A stretch of DNA of 64,000 nt from Polytrichum commune (lineage: Eukaryota; Streptophyta; Polytrichopsida; Polytrichales; Polytrichaceae), in assembly GCA_950295325.1 (NCBI GenBank), contig OX485807.1:21237666-21301665 (forward strand), given 5' to 3'. Every line of letters starts with the position of its first letter. Position 1 is the first letter of the stretch. Shown here one piece after another: positions 28,905 through 39,367 of the stretch. A program made the position numbers and the translations under genes. The notes below the pieces were generated by a model. The model was given only the letters and a program-made list of their open reading frames with translations, had not been told where the DNA came from and did no database searches.

Positions 28905-29122
28905 ATGGCGATGCCGAAAATACCTTCCAGGGTCAGAGACAGACTCAGAGTTTTAACAACATCTTCATTGCTGTTTCTCTAATTTTTCCATAGATTATTG
29001 TGGTGCAATCTGCAAACCGTGAAAACCCGGTTGAGAACTTGCGTACGTTTGGAAAAGGACTAGCCAAGATTTATTACAGTGGGCGCCTGCCTGGTGCAGG
29101 TATTAAAGATATTCTTTGGTGA
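28905..29122 (+). CDS. Small two-exon gene, 51-residue protein, not recognised
   Basis: Exon 1 is 28905-28931 (MAMPKIPSR) and exon 2 is 28994-29122, ending in TGA. The 62-nt intron has a GTCAGA donor and a TTTCCATAG acceptor, and the join is in phase. The product is basic and compact: ..VVQSANRENPVENLRTFG then KGLAKIYYSGRLPGAG. The size, basic N-terminus and telo-box upstream would suit a small ribosomal or organellar subunit, but the family is not recognised. The reading frame is short, so chance cannot be excluded; sensible splice signals and a non-repetitive sequence argue for a real gene. Confidence 0.5.
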
Positions 29123-31260
29123 GAGATAACACGGACTTGTGATCGGCTTTGGTTGCAGGAAGAGATGAGGGGAAAGAAACCCCTACTCTGAATTCATTGC
29201 ACATACACCTATATATCGCAACTTTTGTAATGTTTGAGGCAAATTATGATTTTGCAGGTTTTTGAAAGCTCTGGAAGTTTGATCATGGGTACTATCCTTT
29301 TGTTCTTTTGACGTAGATGAATGATTGCTGTTTCTTGAAAGCTAATAGTGGATTGGAATCACCTTTTTTTGTAACATTTGTAGTCAACTTTCAGATTGCG
29401 ATGTGTGCACATTGACATGATCGTTTGATCGTTATGAGGAAATTGAACTTGACTTCGTGTCATACCGTCTGTCTGCATCGATGATAGTTTTAATAAAGCT
29501 TTTCATGCCCTTCGAAATCTGTAAACTTAGAAAGTAAAGTATATATGGGCCTTATTGGTCACTCTTCATAACTGGACACCTTACACAATGAGTGGTATAT
29601 GTCAAGGCTTGTAGTTGCGAATGGACTCCAAAAAGACATGTGGTCCAAGGAGATAGGACACATGTGCTCAAACCATTCCAGGATCGATAGTCAGCACAAT
29701 TTGAAGGGTCCAAGTTATGTGATCGGTTAAATATGAAGAGACTCTTCACTTTGACCTCTTCCAAAACTTCAAATGACAAATCTTTGTAATTCGTGATTGC
29801 CCACAAAAAATTAGGGCCACATACCTTAAAGCTTTAAGTAGTTGTTGTAGGAAGAAACTGAAGTGCCATTGAAGCTCCTGATAAGGTTTAAAGGTGAGCG
29901 GTGAGCGGACTCACAGCCTCCGAGGAAAATGAGTAGCCATGGATGGAAAGCTTGAACCTTTTTTTAATGAGTTTAGGGCCGCCACGTGGAGACCTTCCGA
30001 CTTGGCAGTGCCTCGTGCGGCCGCCAAGTGGCTTCCTCGGAAGAATACGATGCAAACCGCGCGTGCTCGGTTTCTCGGATCGCATGGCAGAGGTTACCAC
30101 TTGGTAGACGGGGATTGGAAGGGTGGTCTCCCTTGCTGTCGCTCTCTGCCTTGCTTGATCTCCTGCATGCCATGCAGACCGCTTCTTGTCGCTACAAAGT
30201 TACAAAGCAAAAAAAAAAAAAAACAACATTAAACTTCATCGAACTTCATCGAAGCCTCTAGTTGAGCTCTGTCTCTTTCTCTCTCTCCCATCTATCTACA
30301 AATCTTATCCAGCACGTAACCTTGCCGACTCTACTTCCATCTTAATCCTCCGGTCCCACAAAATCTCCATTTGTGGCTTCCAATGCTCTGACACCGTTCC
30401 TTTTTGTCGTCAAGTTTCTCTTTGAAGCCCCACCTGTTGGGTTTTAGGAACACAGTTGGGTCACAACAGTCGTTGATGTTTCATTGAGTTTCTTTCAGAA
30501 GTTTGTTGTGGTTTAATATCTTTCTCGGATTGAGGTGCGGCTTGGTTGGGTAATATGCCACTATTCCACTTTGTTGTTGGTGTTTGCTCTTCGGAGCTAA
30601 AACTGAGGCTCTTGATGCCTGCGACTTGAAGACTATTGTTGGGTTAAGGGTAGCTACTCTGTTTGTTATTTCCGGTTCTTGTTGTGGGCTAAGTTGCCAA
30701 TTGCGGAGTTGGAGAGCTAAGTTGGATAGAAGGTGGGAGTAGTGAGCGAGCTTGCTCGGAGATTTTGGATTTTAGCAAAATAGGGGTTGATTGGCACACT
30801 GTTTCGTGGGCGTTCATTGTGTTTTACTATTTGTTGTTGTTTGGGTTGTATGTATCGAGCAGTTCGGGGTACAAAGCAGCTGTGTCGGGAGTAGGGGGGA
30901 ATGGTCTGAAATGAGGGGCTTTAGTGGCCCCTAAATGGGTTAGGTTCACAGATTTGTTCGGGAAAAAAATCGTTCCTGAAATTGCTATTCAGGTTATCAT
31001 CTCTTCTTTGTTAAAGCAAGCTTCACCGGTGGCAGTTGTTGTTGGTGGGTTGAGCAAACAAATCTGGTGAAAAATTTGGTGGAAGAAATAGGGAAGCTCA
31101 CAGATTTGTTCGGAAATAAAAATTGGTTGTGAAGTGGTGGAGGGTTAGGTTATTTCTTGTTTCTCTTGTTTCATGCAGTTGTTGTTGGTGAGTTGAGAAG
31201 AAAAAAAAATTGGTGAGGAAATAAAATAAAATAGGGTAAGGAAGCACCCAATCGGGGACA
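29123..31260 (+). promoter_or_regulatory. Spacer, then promoter and leader of the LEA–TMEM205 gene
   Basis: 29123-29900 holds nothing recognisable. From about 29970 the sequence becomes GC-richer. At 29982-29989 there is CCACGTGG, a palindromic G-box that also matches the ABRE core bound by bZIP factors in abscisic-acid and drought responses, fitting for a LEA gene. Long T- and G-rich leader-like DNA follows from about 30430 to the ATG at 31261. It contains a ~153-bp duplication (TCACAGATTTGTTCGG at about 30945 and 31097). Which part is transcribed is unknown. Confidence 0.45.
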
Positions 31261-34200
31261 ATGATGAACATTATAGCTCTCGGGTTGCTGCTGTCTTCGC
31301 TGGGTTCTGTGATGGTGCTCACACCGGACGGTGAGGGTCCCTTGGCAGCAGCGAGGGATGCCACCGTGGGGACAGTTAACACCGCAGCAGATTATGCCAA
31401 GTACGCAGGCGAAGGAATTGCCGACGCAGCGGGAGCCGCAACGGACTCTGCCAAGGCCAAAGTGGGTTGGTTCCGCAAGAAGGTCCTCCACCAGCCTCCA
31501 AAGCCTGAGGACCATCTTGGAGTTGCGAGGGAGAAAGCTGCCGCTGCCACGGACGAGTTTCTGGAGGCAAGCTCCCAACTCAAAGATGCGGCTATGGAGA
31601 AATTGGGATCAACCGCCACATCTGCCAAGGAGAAAGCGGGGGCTGCTTACAAGGAAACTGGTAAGTTAGTAGTTTGCAATGCCCCAAAGAGAGAAACTTT
31701 TTTCTCTAGTTTGTGTATTTACTCATGTTAACGTTCGTAAATCTAAAATAGGTGGGTTTGTGGGAATGCATTGGTTGCCAATATCCTTATCAAAAAGCTT
31801 TCGACTCAATCTCACGCTAAGTATTGGCCTCATATATGCATTGGGGATAATACAACCTTATTCTTGGTTTCATCCCTCCACCGAAACTGGTACGAAGTGA
31901 GTGCAATGCTGCAAAGAGAGAAACTTTCTTCTATGCACATCTTGTATATCTGAGAAAGTTTCTATTCTCACTTCTATTAAGGTCTTGAATTCTAAAGTAG
32001 ATGCGTTTGTGGTCTGCATTGGCTGCCAGTATCCTTATTGAAGAGCTTCGGCTCAATCTATAGGTTGTAGCCTCGTGGATGCATGGGGGTTGATATAACC
32101 TTAGTCGCGGTTTAACAGCCTCGTTTAGCTGACTTTGGGCTAAGTACTCAAAATTACTATGAGCCCAAAATTGCTATGTGTACTCACCACCCTTCAAAGG
32201 GTCTATCAAAGCCAATTTTGCCAATGCCATGTAGAAACTGATCGTTTTTAATCTACTGACGAAGTTGTGGGGAACTCTTATCTATGTTTGTTGTTTATGG
32301 TCCTCCGCAACCACTTTGGGAATGATTCAAGGTTGTTGAGCTTGCAACAATGCTTGCACTTTCTTGTATCCTCTTCAACCGTCAGCAAGGAAGTTCCGAG
32401 GAAGAGCTTTAAGGCAGTCCTCTTCTTCCGGGCGTTCCTTGCCTTCCGAGTGCATGCGTTGTTCAAGGAATCCACATAACCATTTTCCCCTTCTTGAATG
32501 AATGAGTGAATGAGTGAATGAATGAATGAGAGAGCCCGGCCTGCAAGGTGTGCACGCATCGTGTGTCTAAAGTCGCCAGATGTCAACCTTGTGATGAAGT
32601 CGACTGTACCTTTTCAAACATTGTTTGATGCATCTGCTTTTTTAATAAGGAAACTTTGACACTCCCCTGTTAAGTGGTGTCATTCTCATTTTGGAAGCAG
32701 TTTTCGTCGGTGAGAGGATTAGGGCATAAACCTGTGAATGTGGACGGACATTTGCACGTGGACGCACACTTTTGAGATTCGTTGCGTGTTCGGTGGTAAC
32801 CTTCTGGGAGGGGAGGGATTGGAGCACTGTTACATTCAAATGCACGGACTCCTCCTGCGTCAAATTTGACGTGAGAGCATGTGAAGCATCAAGGATTGAG
32901 GTTTTTGGACACTGACTCAGATTCGGGTGCATTTTGTTGTGCGACAGGGAGGTTTGCCGGGGAGAAGGCGTCACATGCAGTAGGAGCTGTAACGAATGCT
33001 GCTGGGAAAGCTGCGGGGTGGGTAGGGGATGGTGCCCACTACACTTACGATGGCGTCAGTAACACCGCCGGTGCTGCGAAAGATGCAGCTTACAACGCTG
33101 CCGCTGCAGCTGGTGATCAAACCAGGTCCACCATTCTAAGTGTAAGTCTTCCTTTCTTTCTTGCCACTTGCCACTGATGATGATTAAAAAATATTGCGGC
33201 ATAAAAGTGAAGATGGTGCAGTTGCAGAATCCTGCAATACCTCTTAATGAAATCTCAAATTGTTTTATCAACACATGGATTTTTGCCGCTTCCGCAATTC
33301 ACAGTTCACGCTTGTCATGTAATTGGGAAAGCAGGATGCATTTGAAGTCCTGGTTTTTGTCGCAAGGGTGAAACATATGGTGCCGTTCTCATCTTCCATG
33401 GTTGGATTGCAGGCCGGCCACAAGCTGAGAGAAGGCACAGGGGACGCGTACGAGTCTGCAGCCGATACTCTGGAGTCCGCAAAGGCCAAGTCGTATGAGA
33501 AGCTTGGTGAAGCGCGAGCTACCACCTTCGAAACGGCCGAGAATTTGAAGAACAAGGCAGCCGATTCAGTCGGGGATTTCGAAGAGCGAGCATACGACCT
33601 TGGACATAAGGGGGCCGAGAAAGTGACGTCTGCAGCCGGCTCGGCAAAGGACACCGCATACACGGCGGCTGAAAACGCGCAGGACAGGGTGCACGACACG
33701 GCGGCAAGCGCGCGAGACACCGTGGTGGAGAATGCGCACTTGGGTGCGGACAAGAGCAAGGGGACGGCCATCGACGCCGCGGAGAAGGTGAAGGAAACCG
33801 GCGACATTGTGGGTCACGGGGCCAAAGATATTGGACTCGGGTTGATTGGGAAGGTGAAGGAAGCCGCGTGCAAGACGGCCGAGTGCCTCCGCTTGCGAGC
33901 GCAGGAGGCGGGATCGCTCCTCCCTAACGTCGGGCAGGGAGTCGGATATGCATACGTGAATGACGGGAAAGATGGGAAAGCCGCCGACGTGAAAGGAGCT
34001 GTGAAGGACGGAGCTCAACATGCCGCGGACTACGTCGCCGACACGAGCCAACATGCGAAGGCGAGAGTGAAGGAGGGAGCGGAGAGCACCGTGAACACGG
34101 GAAAACAAGCTTACGACGGCACCAAAGAGAAGGCCGGCGAGTATTATGAGGGTGCCAAAGACCGAACCGGCGAAAACTACGACAGCGCAAAAGAGACGTT

Positions 34201-35606
34201 GCGGGAGTACTACGACGAAGCCGGGAGGCGCTACCGAAGCGCACGCGACTACTACGACGGGTTTGATGGTGGAGCGCCTCCGAGAGCAAGAGGAGGCGGA
34301 GGGAGGCGCCACAGGGGCGTTCGCCATATCCCTCTCAGCAGCAGCTACTTTGACGCAGGGGAAGACGGGTACGAGGATAGTAACGACGGGGTGAAGGATC
34401 GTGCCCGGCGAACGTACCAAGCCGGCCGCGACCGGGCGGGAGAGTACGGCGAGGAGATCCGGGATAAGTTCTCCGGCGGGGGCTCGTCGCCTCGGGGCGA
34501 TCGAGGAGGCGACGATTATTTCACCGCGGCGAGGCGTCGTGTGGCGAGTGAATTCGATGACGGTAGGCAGAGAGGCGGTGGCGGAGGGTACTACGATGGC
34601 GCGAGGCGAAGGGCGAGCCAGTATTACGAGAATGCGAGAGACCGGTCGGGCGATTACTACGAAGGGGCGAAACAGAGAGGCGGGGATCTTTACCGCGGCG
34701 TGCGAGACACCGCCGAGGATCTATACGAGAGCAGTGGCGCCAACAAGGGCCAACAACAACAACCACAAGGCCACCAAGGCATCCACGACTTGGAAGCGGT
34801 GGTGGAGTCGATGGGGTGGCGGCGCGTTGGGGAGGTGCATCCCAGAAAGCATGATGCCACCACAAGGGGGGTTTCATCGTCGGGGTCGCCGGAGGAGATC
34901 ATCATCGGGAATGTGAAATACTCGAAGCCAGCCGCGGACAGCGTTTTCAACCGAATGTCGAACACGGTGAAAGGAGCGGCGCAGACGGTCGGCGAGAGGT
35001 TAGGCTTTGCGAGAGACCGGGAGAGGGATGCCTCGGGGAATCATTTCCGTGCCAAGGAGGAGATGGCGGAGCGGTTGCGAAAGGCGGAAGAACCTGTGCG
35101 AGGCGCACGAGAGTTCTCCCAGAGGTACAGCAGCCCCGGGATGCATTACGCCAAGGACAGCTTGTGGAACGCCAGAGAGCAGGCGACGCGGAGAGACAGG
35201 AGATCGGAGCTGCAGCAAGGGAGGTTCTGGGGGTACCGGGACTTCGAAGGCGGCGATGAGGACGACTACGATGAAGACGAAATATCCACACCCGCGGACG
35301 ACCAGAATATCTTGTCCAAGGGTGCCGAGAATCTGAAGCAAGGCATTCAGAGGGCCGGTCGGGAGTACGAGTCACAGCGCTCCAAGGCGGGCGAGTATGC
35401 CGATGCCGCTCGCAGCGAAATTAAAGGTATTGCTGGGTATGGGGGAGAAGACGACAGCGAGGAAGGGTATGAGTATGAGCAGGACAATGTAACATCAGAA
35501 GGTAATGAAAGAATGAGTTGAGTAAAGGTGGTGGTAAATGCATCCAGGAATCCCCTGCTGACATCGGAGAGAAAGATGTGATGCAATTCTGGCTCTTACC
35601 ACTACC

Positions 35607-35638
<32 letters not shown>

Positions 35639-37308
35639 TGTGGGGTTTCGGGGGTATCCCAACCTGAATTCAGTCTTGAATGTTGATTGGTCATAATCGT
35701 AGGCATCTTTACAGTCAGTCATGCCCGGAGTGACAACTCTTCTTTTTAGAACAGTTGTTTCTAAATCACTGCTAATGGACCAATGATTTCTTTCTTCACA
35801 AGTTGAAGAAACATGCTTGGAAGGAGGCGATTGAGAGGAATCCATTGATATAATGCTTAAGAGGATGCTTCAGCTTGTGCTGACTGTCAATAAGCTGGGG
35901 TTAATGAACACTCACTCTTTTCTCGGGCCTCCTTTTTTTGTTTGTTATGAGAAGGGCAGGGCTGAAGGCGCTGTTTTAGCTTCTTTTAAAGCCCTAAAGA
36001 AAACTAGAAAATGTCATAACAATTCTGGTGGCATGATCATGTGCAGGAAAGAGCCCAGCACACACATGGAAGCACATGCTCTTGAGGCGGCCCATGGGAT
36101 TTCTTCTCGGCTTGACTCGACTTCTCCACCTCTTCACATTCTCCACAATTTACGGGTCCGCTTTTTGGGTTACATTTGTGTCGGGCCTCATCTTGTCCAA
36201 GAACATCCCACGCCAACAATTTGGCTATGTGCAAAGTCGCATGTTCCCGGTGTACCTCCGCGTTTTGGCTGCTGGAGAGGGGTTTCTGTTCATCCTGCAT
36301 TCCCTCATGCATCCATGGTTCTCAGCCGAAGTTGGAGAACGCTGGCAATTGCAGAACTTTTTGTTCATGATTGTTGCCACATTGATCAATGTGTATGTTC
36401 TTGAGCCCCGCTCCACAAAGGTATGATAACTCAACCCTGCAATAATGGTCAGAACTGGAAAGTAACCCAAATGAGAGCTGCCACATCACACTATGTGAAA
36501 GTACCAATGCTCATCTGTTCTTATAATCTGGCAATATGTAGGAAGAATATCTATATCAAGTCAGATGGGTTATACTACTCTTCAGCAAGTCATTCAGGCT
36601 CTATGCATGCCCAGAAGAGCTTGTTCTGGATTGTCTGGGGTGATGCGACATTTCTTTGCATAGATTCTCAATTCGAACCGAAATGTTGAACCCTTAAGCG
36701 TCCATGAGGCCTTATCTGGGCTTCTCCATTTACAGAAACGTGTATTTGTGTCATGTACTTCCATTTTCAGTTTAAATTTACTTTAAGTGTGTCAAAAGTG
36801 ACCCTATATAAAATTAACCCATTCTTCAAGTGCACTTTTCATATCAGTCGAATGCCTTACTGTCTTGAAGGATTTGGGTTCAAATACACAACATGAGCGC
36901 CCTTAGATGCAAATCTATACTGAATGTCACAAGTGAGTATATTTTTATTTTTCTCCAGGACATCAGACAATGTACTAGATGGAGTTCCAAAACTCATAAA
37001 CGTTAGAATGGTTAATATATTCGAAGACTTGGTGAGGCTCCTAGAGCAGCTTGTTTTTAACCATGTTGGAATTGGTGGTGCAGGTCATGTTCGAAAGGTT
37101 GAAACTGGAGAAAGAGGAAGGGAGGGTACTTGATGACACAATTTCTCCTGCGGATGCTAAGCAAGCACATGAGGACCACGAGAAGAAGCTCAGCACAATC
37201 AACCAGCATTTCAAAGTCCTCCATGGTTACTCTTCGGCGCTCAACCTGGTGAGCTTGGCAGGGCTGACATGGCACCTGTGGCATTTGGCACGTCACCTTG
37301 TGATTTAA
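31261..37308 (+). CDS. LEA domain–TMEM205 (DUF4149) fusion protein
   Basis: Five exons: 31261-31660, 32948-33141, 33413-35501, 36047-36420, 37084-37308; 3282 nt, 1093 residues. Residues 1-20 look like a signal peptide (MMNIIALGLLLSSLGS). About 25-430 is Ala/Lys/Glu/Asp-rich with repeats of the group-3 LEA type (e.g. AKDAAYNAAAAAGD). About 435-650 is a Tyr/Arg/Gly-rich repeat (YYEGAK, YYDGAR, YYENARDRSGDYY). An acidic patch (GGDEDDYDEDE) lies near 810. Residues about 896-1093 are a TMEM205-like unit with four membrane segments. Fusions of LEA and TMEM205 domains are known in plants such as Arabidopsis. The link rests on the donor GAAG|GTAATG at 35502 and acceptor GTGCAG ending 36046, which join exactly in phase. 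Without that splice exon 3 stops at 35519, giving a 900-residue LEA-only protein. Confidence 0.75.
31672..32110 (+). repeat. ~235-bp tandem duplication in intron 1 of the LEA–TMEM205 gene
   Basis: Two copies share TGC(C/A)..AAAGAGAGAAACTTT, TCTAAA(A/G)TAG.TG.GTTTGTGG, GCATTGG(T/C)TGCCA(A/G)TATCCTTAT, GCTT(T/C)CG(A/G)CTCAATCT and GATA(A/T)..ACCTTA, at about 31672-31905 and 31906-32105. Confidence 0.75.
32494..32531 (+). repeat. GAAT/GAGT tetranucleotide microsatellite
   Basis: A run of GAATGAATGAGTGAATGAGT type units in intron 1 of the LEA–TMEM205 gene. Confidence 0.85.
35607..35638 (+). repeat. (GAT)n microsatellite
   Basis: About ten ATG/GAT triplets in the intron between the LEA and TMEM205 parts of the fusion gene. 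Confidence 0.85.
35806..35852 (+). repeat. Stray fragment of the dehydrogenase intron-1 repeat
   Basis: ACATGCTTGGAAGGAGGCGATTGAGAGGAATCCATTGA closely follows the segment of the ~210-bp repeat unit at 14340-15300 (ACATGTAGCATGCTTGGAAAG.. GCATTGAGGGGAAGGAATCCATTGAC). It sits in the intron joining the LEA and TMEM205 exons. Confidence 0.6.
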
Positions 37309-38335
37309 TCATTTTCACCTGAGCCTGGGCCACCTCTTTGTAGATAAGGAAAAAACAGAGAGCAGTTGCCACATGATGTTGCTGTTGTACAGAAATAGTT
37401 CAAGCCCACTTCCTGGGTTAGTTACTTCTGGGCGTAAAAGCATCCACACAACTTCAGGGTGATTCTTTGTGGAAGATTTTACTCGACCGTTAGGAGCTGC
37501 TCCATTCAAGCAACGAAGTTTTTGCAGTCAAGTGTTAATGCATGTCTCAACCTGGTCAATATTTGAGAATTGTACTTATGACGGATTGGGTTTGGTGATC
37601 TTTGATCTTTGATCTTGGAGGGTTGGTTAAGAGACACCCTCAAGAACAGTAGAATTACATTGAAAGAGGAAACCAGATGAAATTGAACGGATCAGGAACA
37701 TGACCGGTTGATGACAACACTGTACACTTGATGATCATGTATACCACTTCATTCCTTTTGTTCCTTGCAAGATTTCCAGGTTGCAAATTTGGTACTAGAA
37801 CAGAGGTTATTGTTGTTAGAAAGTGTTGCGTAGTGCAGAATGTTCTGGAATGCAAAATGTCTACATAATGTGAATTGTGGAAGTTTGTAGTTACAGATTT
37901 GATGAATTTCTGCCTCAATTCGAAACTTTGGGGTAATTATCAACCTGCTAAGCTTCACTGAAAGGCAGACACCCTCCATGATTGAAACAACGGATGTGCA
38001 CACACATATTCTCCCAACTCCACAAATAAGGATAGCATGTTTCCATCTTGGCCACCCTCCGCAAAAAAATCACTTAATTTGTTTGCAGTCCTTTGTAGAT
38101 AGGTCTGTGACATCCTGTTCCTTGTTGATTCAATAGACAAAATGTCCCTCAAAAATATCTTCTGGGGGCTCTCATTGTGTGAATATATATGTTGGACACT
38201 GACCTCCAATAAGGGTAGACCTTCCACCTTGTGACAAATGATAATTTAGAGGCAAGGCGAGTAAACATAGGGGAAGCCCTACATTTTTTCACGATCATGA
38301 ATAATTATAATTATTTTTCACATTTACACATCTAT
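37309..38335. other. Intergenic: 3' UTR of the fusion gene and spacer
   Basis: No coding exon recognised. The 3' untranslated region of the fusion gene probably fills the start. The last 60 bases before the tRNA pair are AT-rich, as usual upstream of plant tRNA genes. Confidence 0.45.
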
Positions 38336-38408
38336 TCCATAATAGTCTAGATGGTTAGGATACCTGGCTTTCACCCAGGCGACCCGGGTTCGAGTCCCGG
38401 TTATGGAA
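38336..38408 (+). tRNA. trnE: tRNA-Glu (anticodon UUC)
   Basis: A 73-nt cloverleaf. The 7-bp acceptor stem is TCCATAA/TTATGGA, the D-arm contains TAGTCTAGATGGTTAGGATA, the anticodon loop CTTTCAC is held by CCTGG/CCAGG, and the T-arm contains GGGTTCGAGTCCC. The sequence is close to the cytosolic plant tRNA-Glu and unlike the chloroplast one. No intron, CCA not encoded. Confidence 0.95.
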
Positions 38409-38412
38409 TTCC

Positions 38413-38417
38413 GCGGG

Positions 38418-38460
<43 letters not shown>

Positions 38461-38485
38461 GCGTGTTCGATCCACGCTCACCGCA
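38413..38485 (+). tRNA. trnF: tRNA-Phe (anticodon GAA)
   Basis: A 73-nt cloverleaf matching the well-known plant cytosolic tRNA-Phe: GCGGGGATAGCTCAGTTGGG, an anticodon stem CAGAC/.TCTG with loop CTGAAGA, and GTTCGATCC in the T-arm, ending TCACCGCA. It starts four bases after tRNA-Glu. A run of five T at about 38489 is a Pol III terminator, and there is none between the two genes. Confidence 0.95.
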
Positions 38486-39367
38486 CACATTTTTAATTTC
38501 TGTAAACCTTTTTTTGGAGTTTCTTTTTAATCACCAGTGGATTCTTCAGGTGTAGGACGTCCTAACACAATTGAATCTTAGATTTTGAAGCGAATTTGTA
38601 ACAGTTATGAGTTTTCAAAATGACATGTCTGCAAGTGTTCTAGGTGTTTTTCTTCCACAATAGACTCCTAGTAACCACTTGGCAAGCATGAGGATTTTGA
38701 GTAATAAATAGTTGGCGTTGGTAGAAAGCAGGGTAACATGCAATCAATAGGCAATTTCAATTACCATAATCAAGCAAAACATGACACAAATAGAATTGGA
38801 AACGAGGCTTCACTTCGAAGACAACTCTACATCACATTCAAGCTAAACACATGTGGTGTTATTTTCACTTAATCTTTTTTATTGATTGTGCTAAAGATGG
38901 AATCTGTACCACAGACCTAGTAAATATTATTTCAATGCCTGTTGGGGGGTTTGTACAATCATCATGTATCCCATTTAAACCCTAAACACATCCCAGTCCT
39001 TTAAGGATAGACATCCAGAATTCTACCCACTGTAGTGTCTATGCATGTCCTAAAGTCTCCTGCCAGAGGAGGTGACTGGATTTGCACTACACAAATAAAG
39101 CACCTTATCGACACTATAGGTGCCTAATCAACGCTATGTTTTAACGGCCTCCTCTTTAAGACAAGAGGCATCAACAAACCACCATGTTGCCCAAAGATTA
39201 TTTCATCACAAATATGTCTTGTTACAAGAGAGGGTTAATTACAGTCTGGAGTGGTTGTTTGAGTGTTGGCTATATTCAATATCAACAACATAACTTCAAG
39301 AAGGTTGTGCGGTCTACATAGTTTCTTGTTTGAAAACATTTGCAGCAATTTGGCAACTCGCTGAACC
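38486..39367. other. Spacer and 3' UTR of the persulfide dioxygenase gene
   Basis: Apart from the T-run terminator at about 38489, nothing is recognised. The right part is probably transcribed (minus strand) as the 3' untranslated region of the neighbouring gene. Confidence 0.45.

Noticed and set aside
29939-30232. Open frame upstream of the LEA gene
   Set aside because: Runs into a poly-A tract, has no recognisable domain and lies in a region better explained as promoter or leader.
33566-34420. Long minus-strand open frame (284 codons) opposite the LEA exon
   Set aside because: It is a shadow of the GC-rich, repetitive LEA coding frame. Its product is Arg/Ser/Val-rich low complexity without any known domain, and no minus-strand splice or promoter context is seen.
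36076-37308. A separate stand-alone TMEM205 gene
   Set aside because: Possible from ATG 36076 (189 residues), but an in-phase splice links it to the LEA exon and LEA–TMEM205 fusions are known in plants. The fusion is preferred, though an additional internal start cannot be excluded.
38336-38485. tRNAs of chloroplast or mitochondrial origin
   Set aside because: Both sequences match the cytosolic plant types and differ from the organellar tRNA-Glu pattern; flanking DNA is not organellar.
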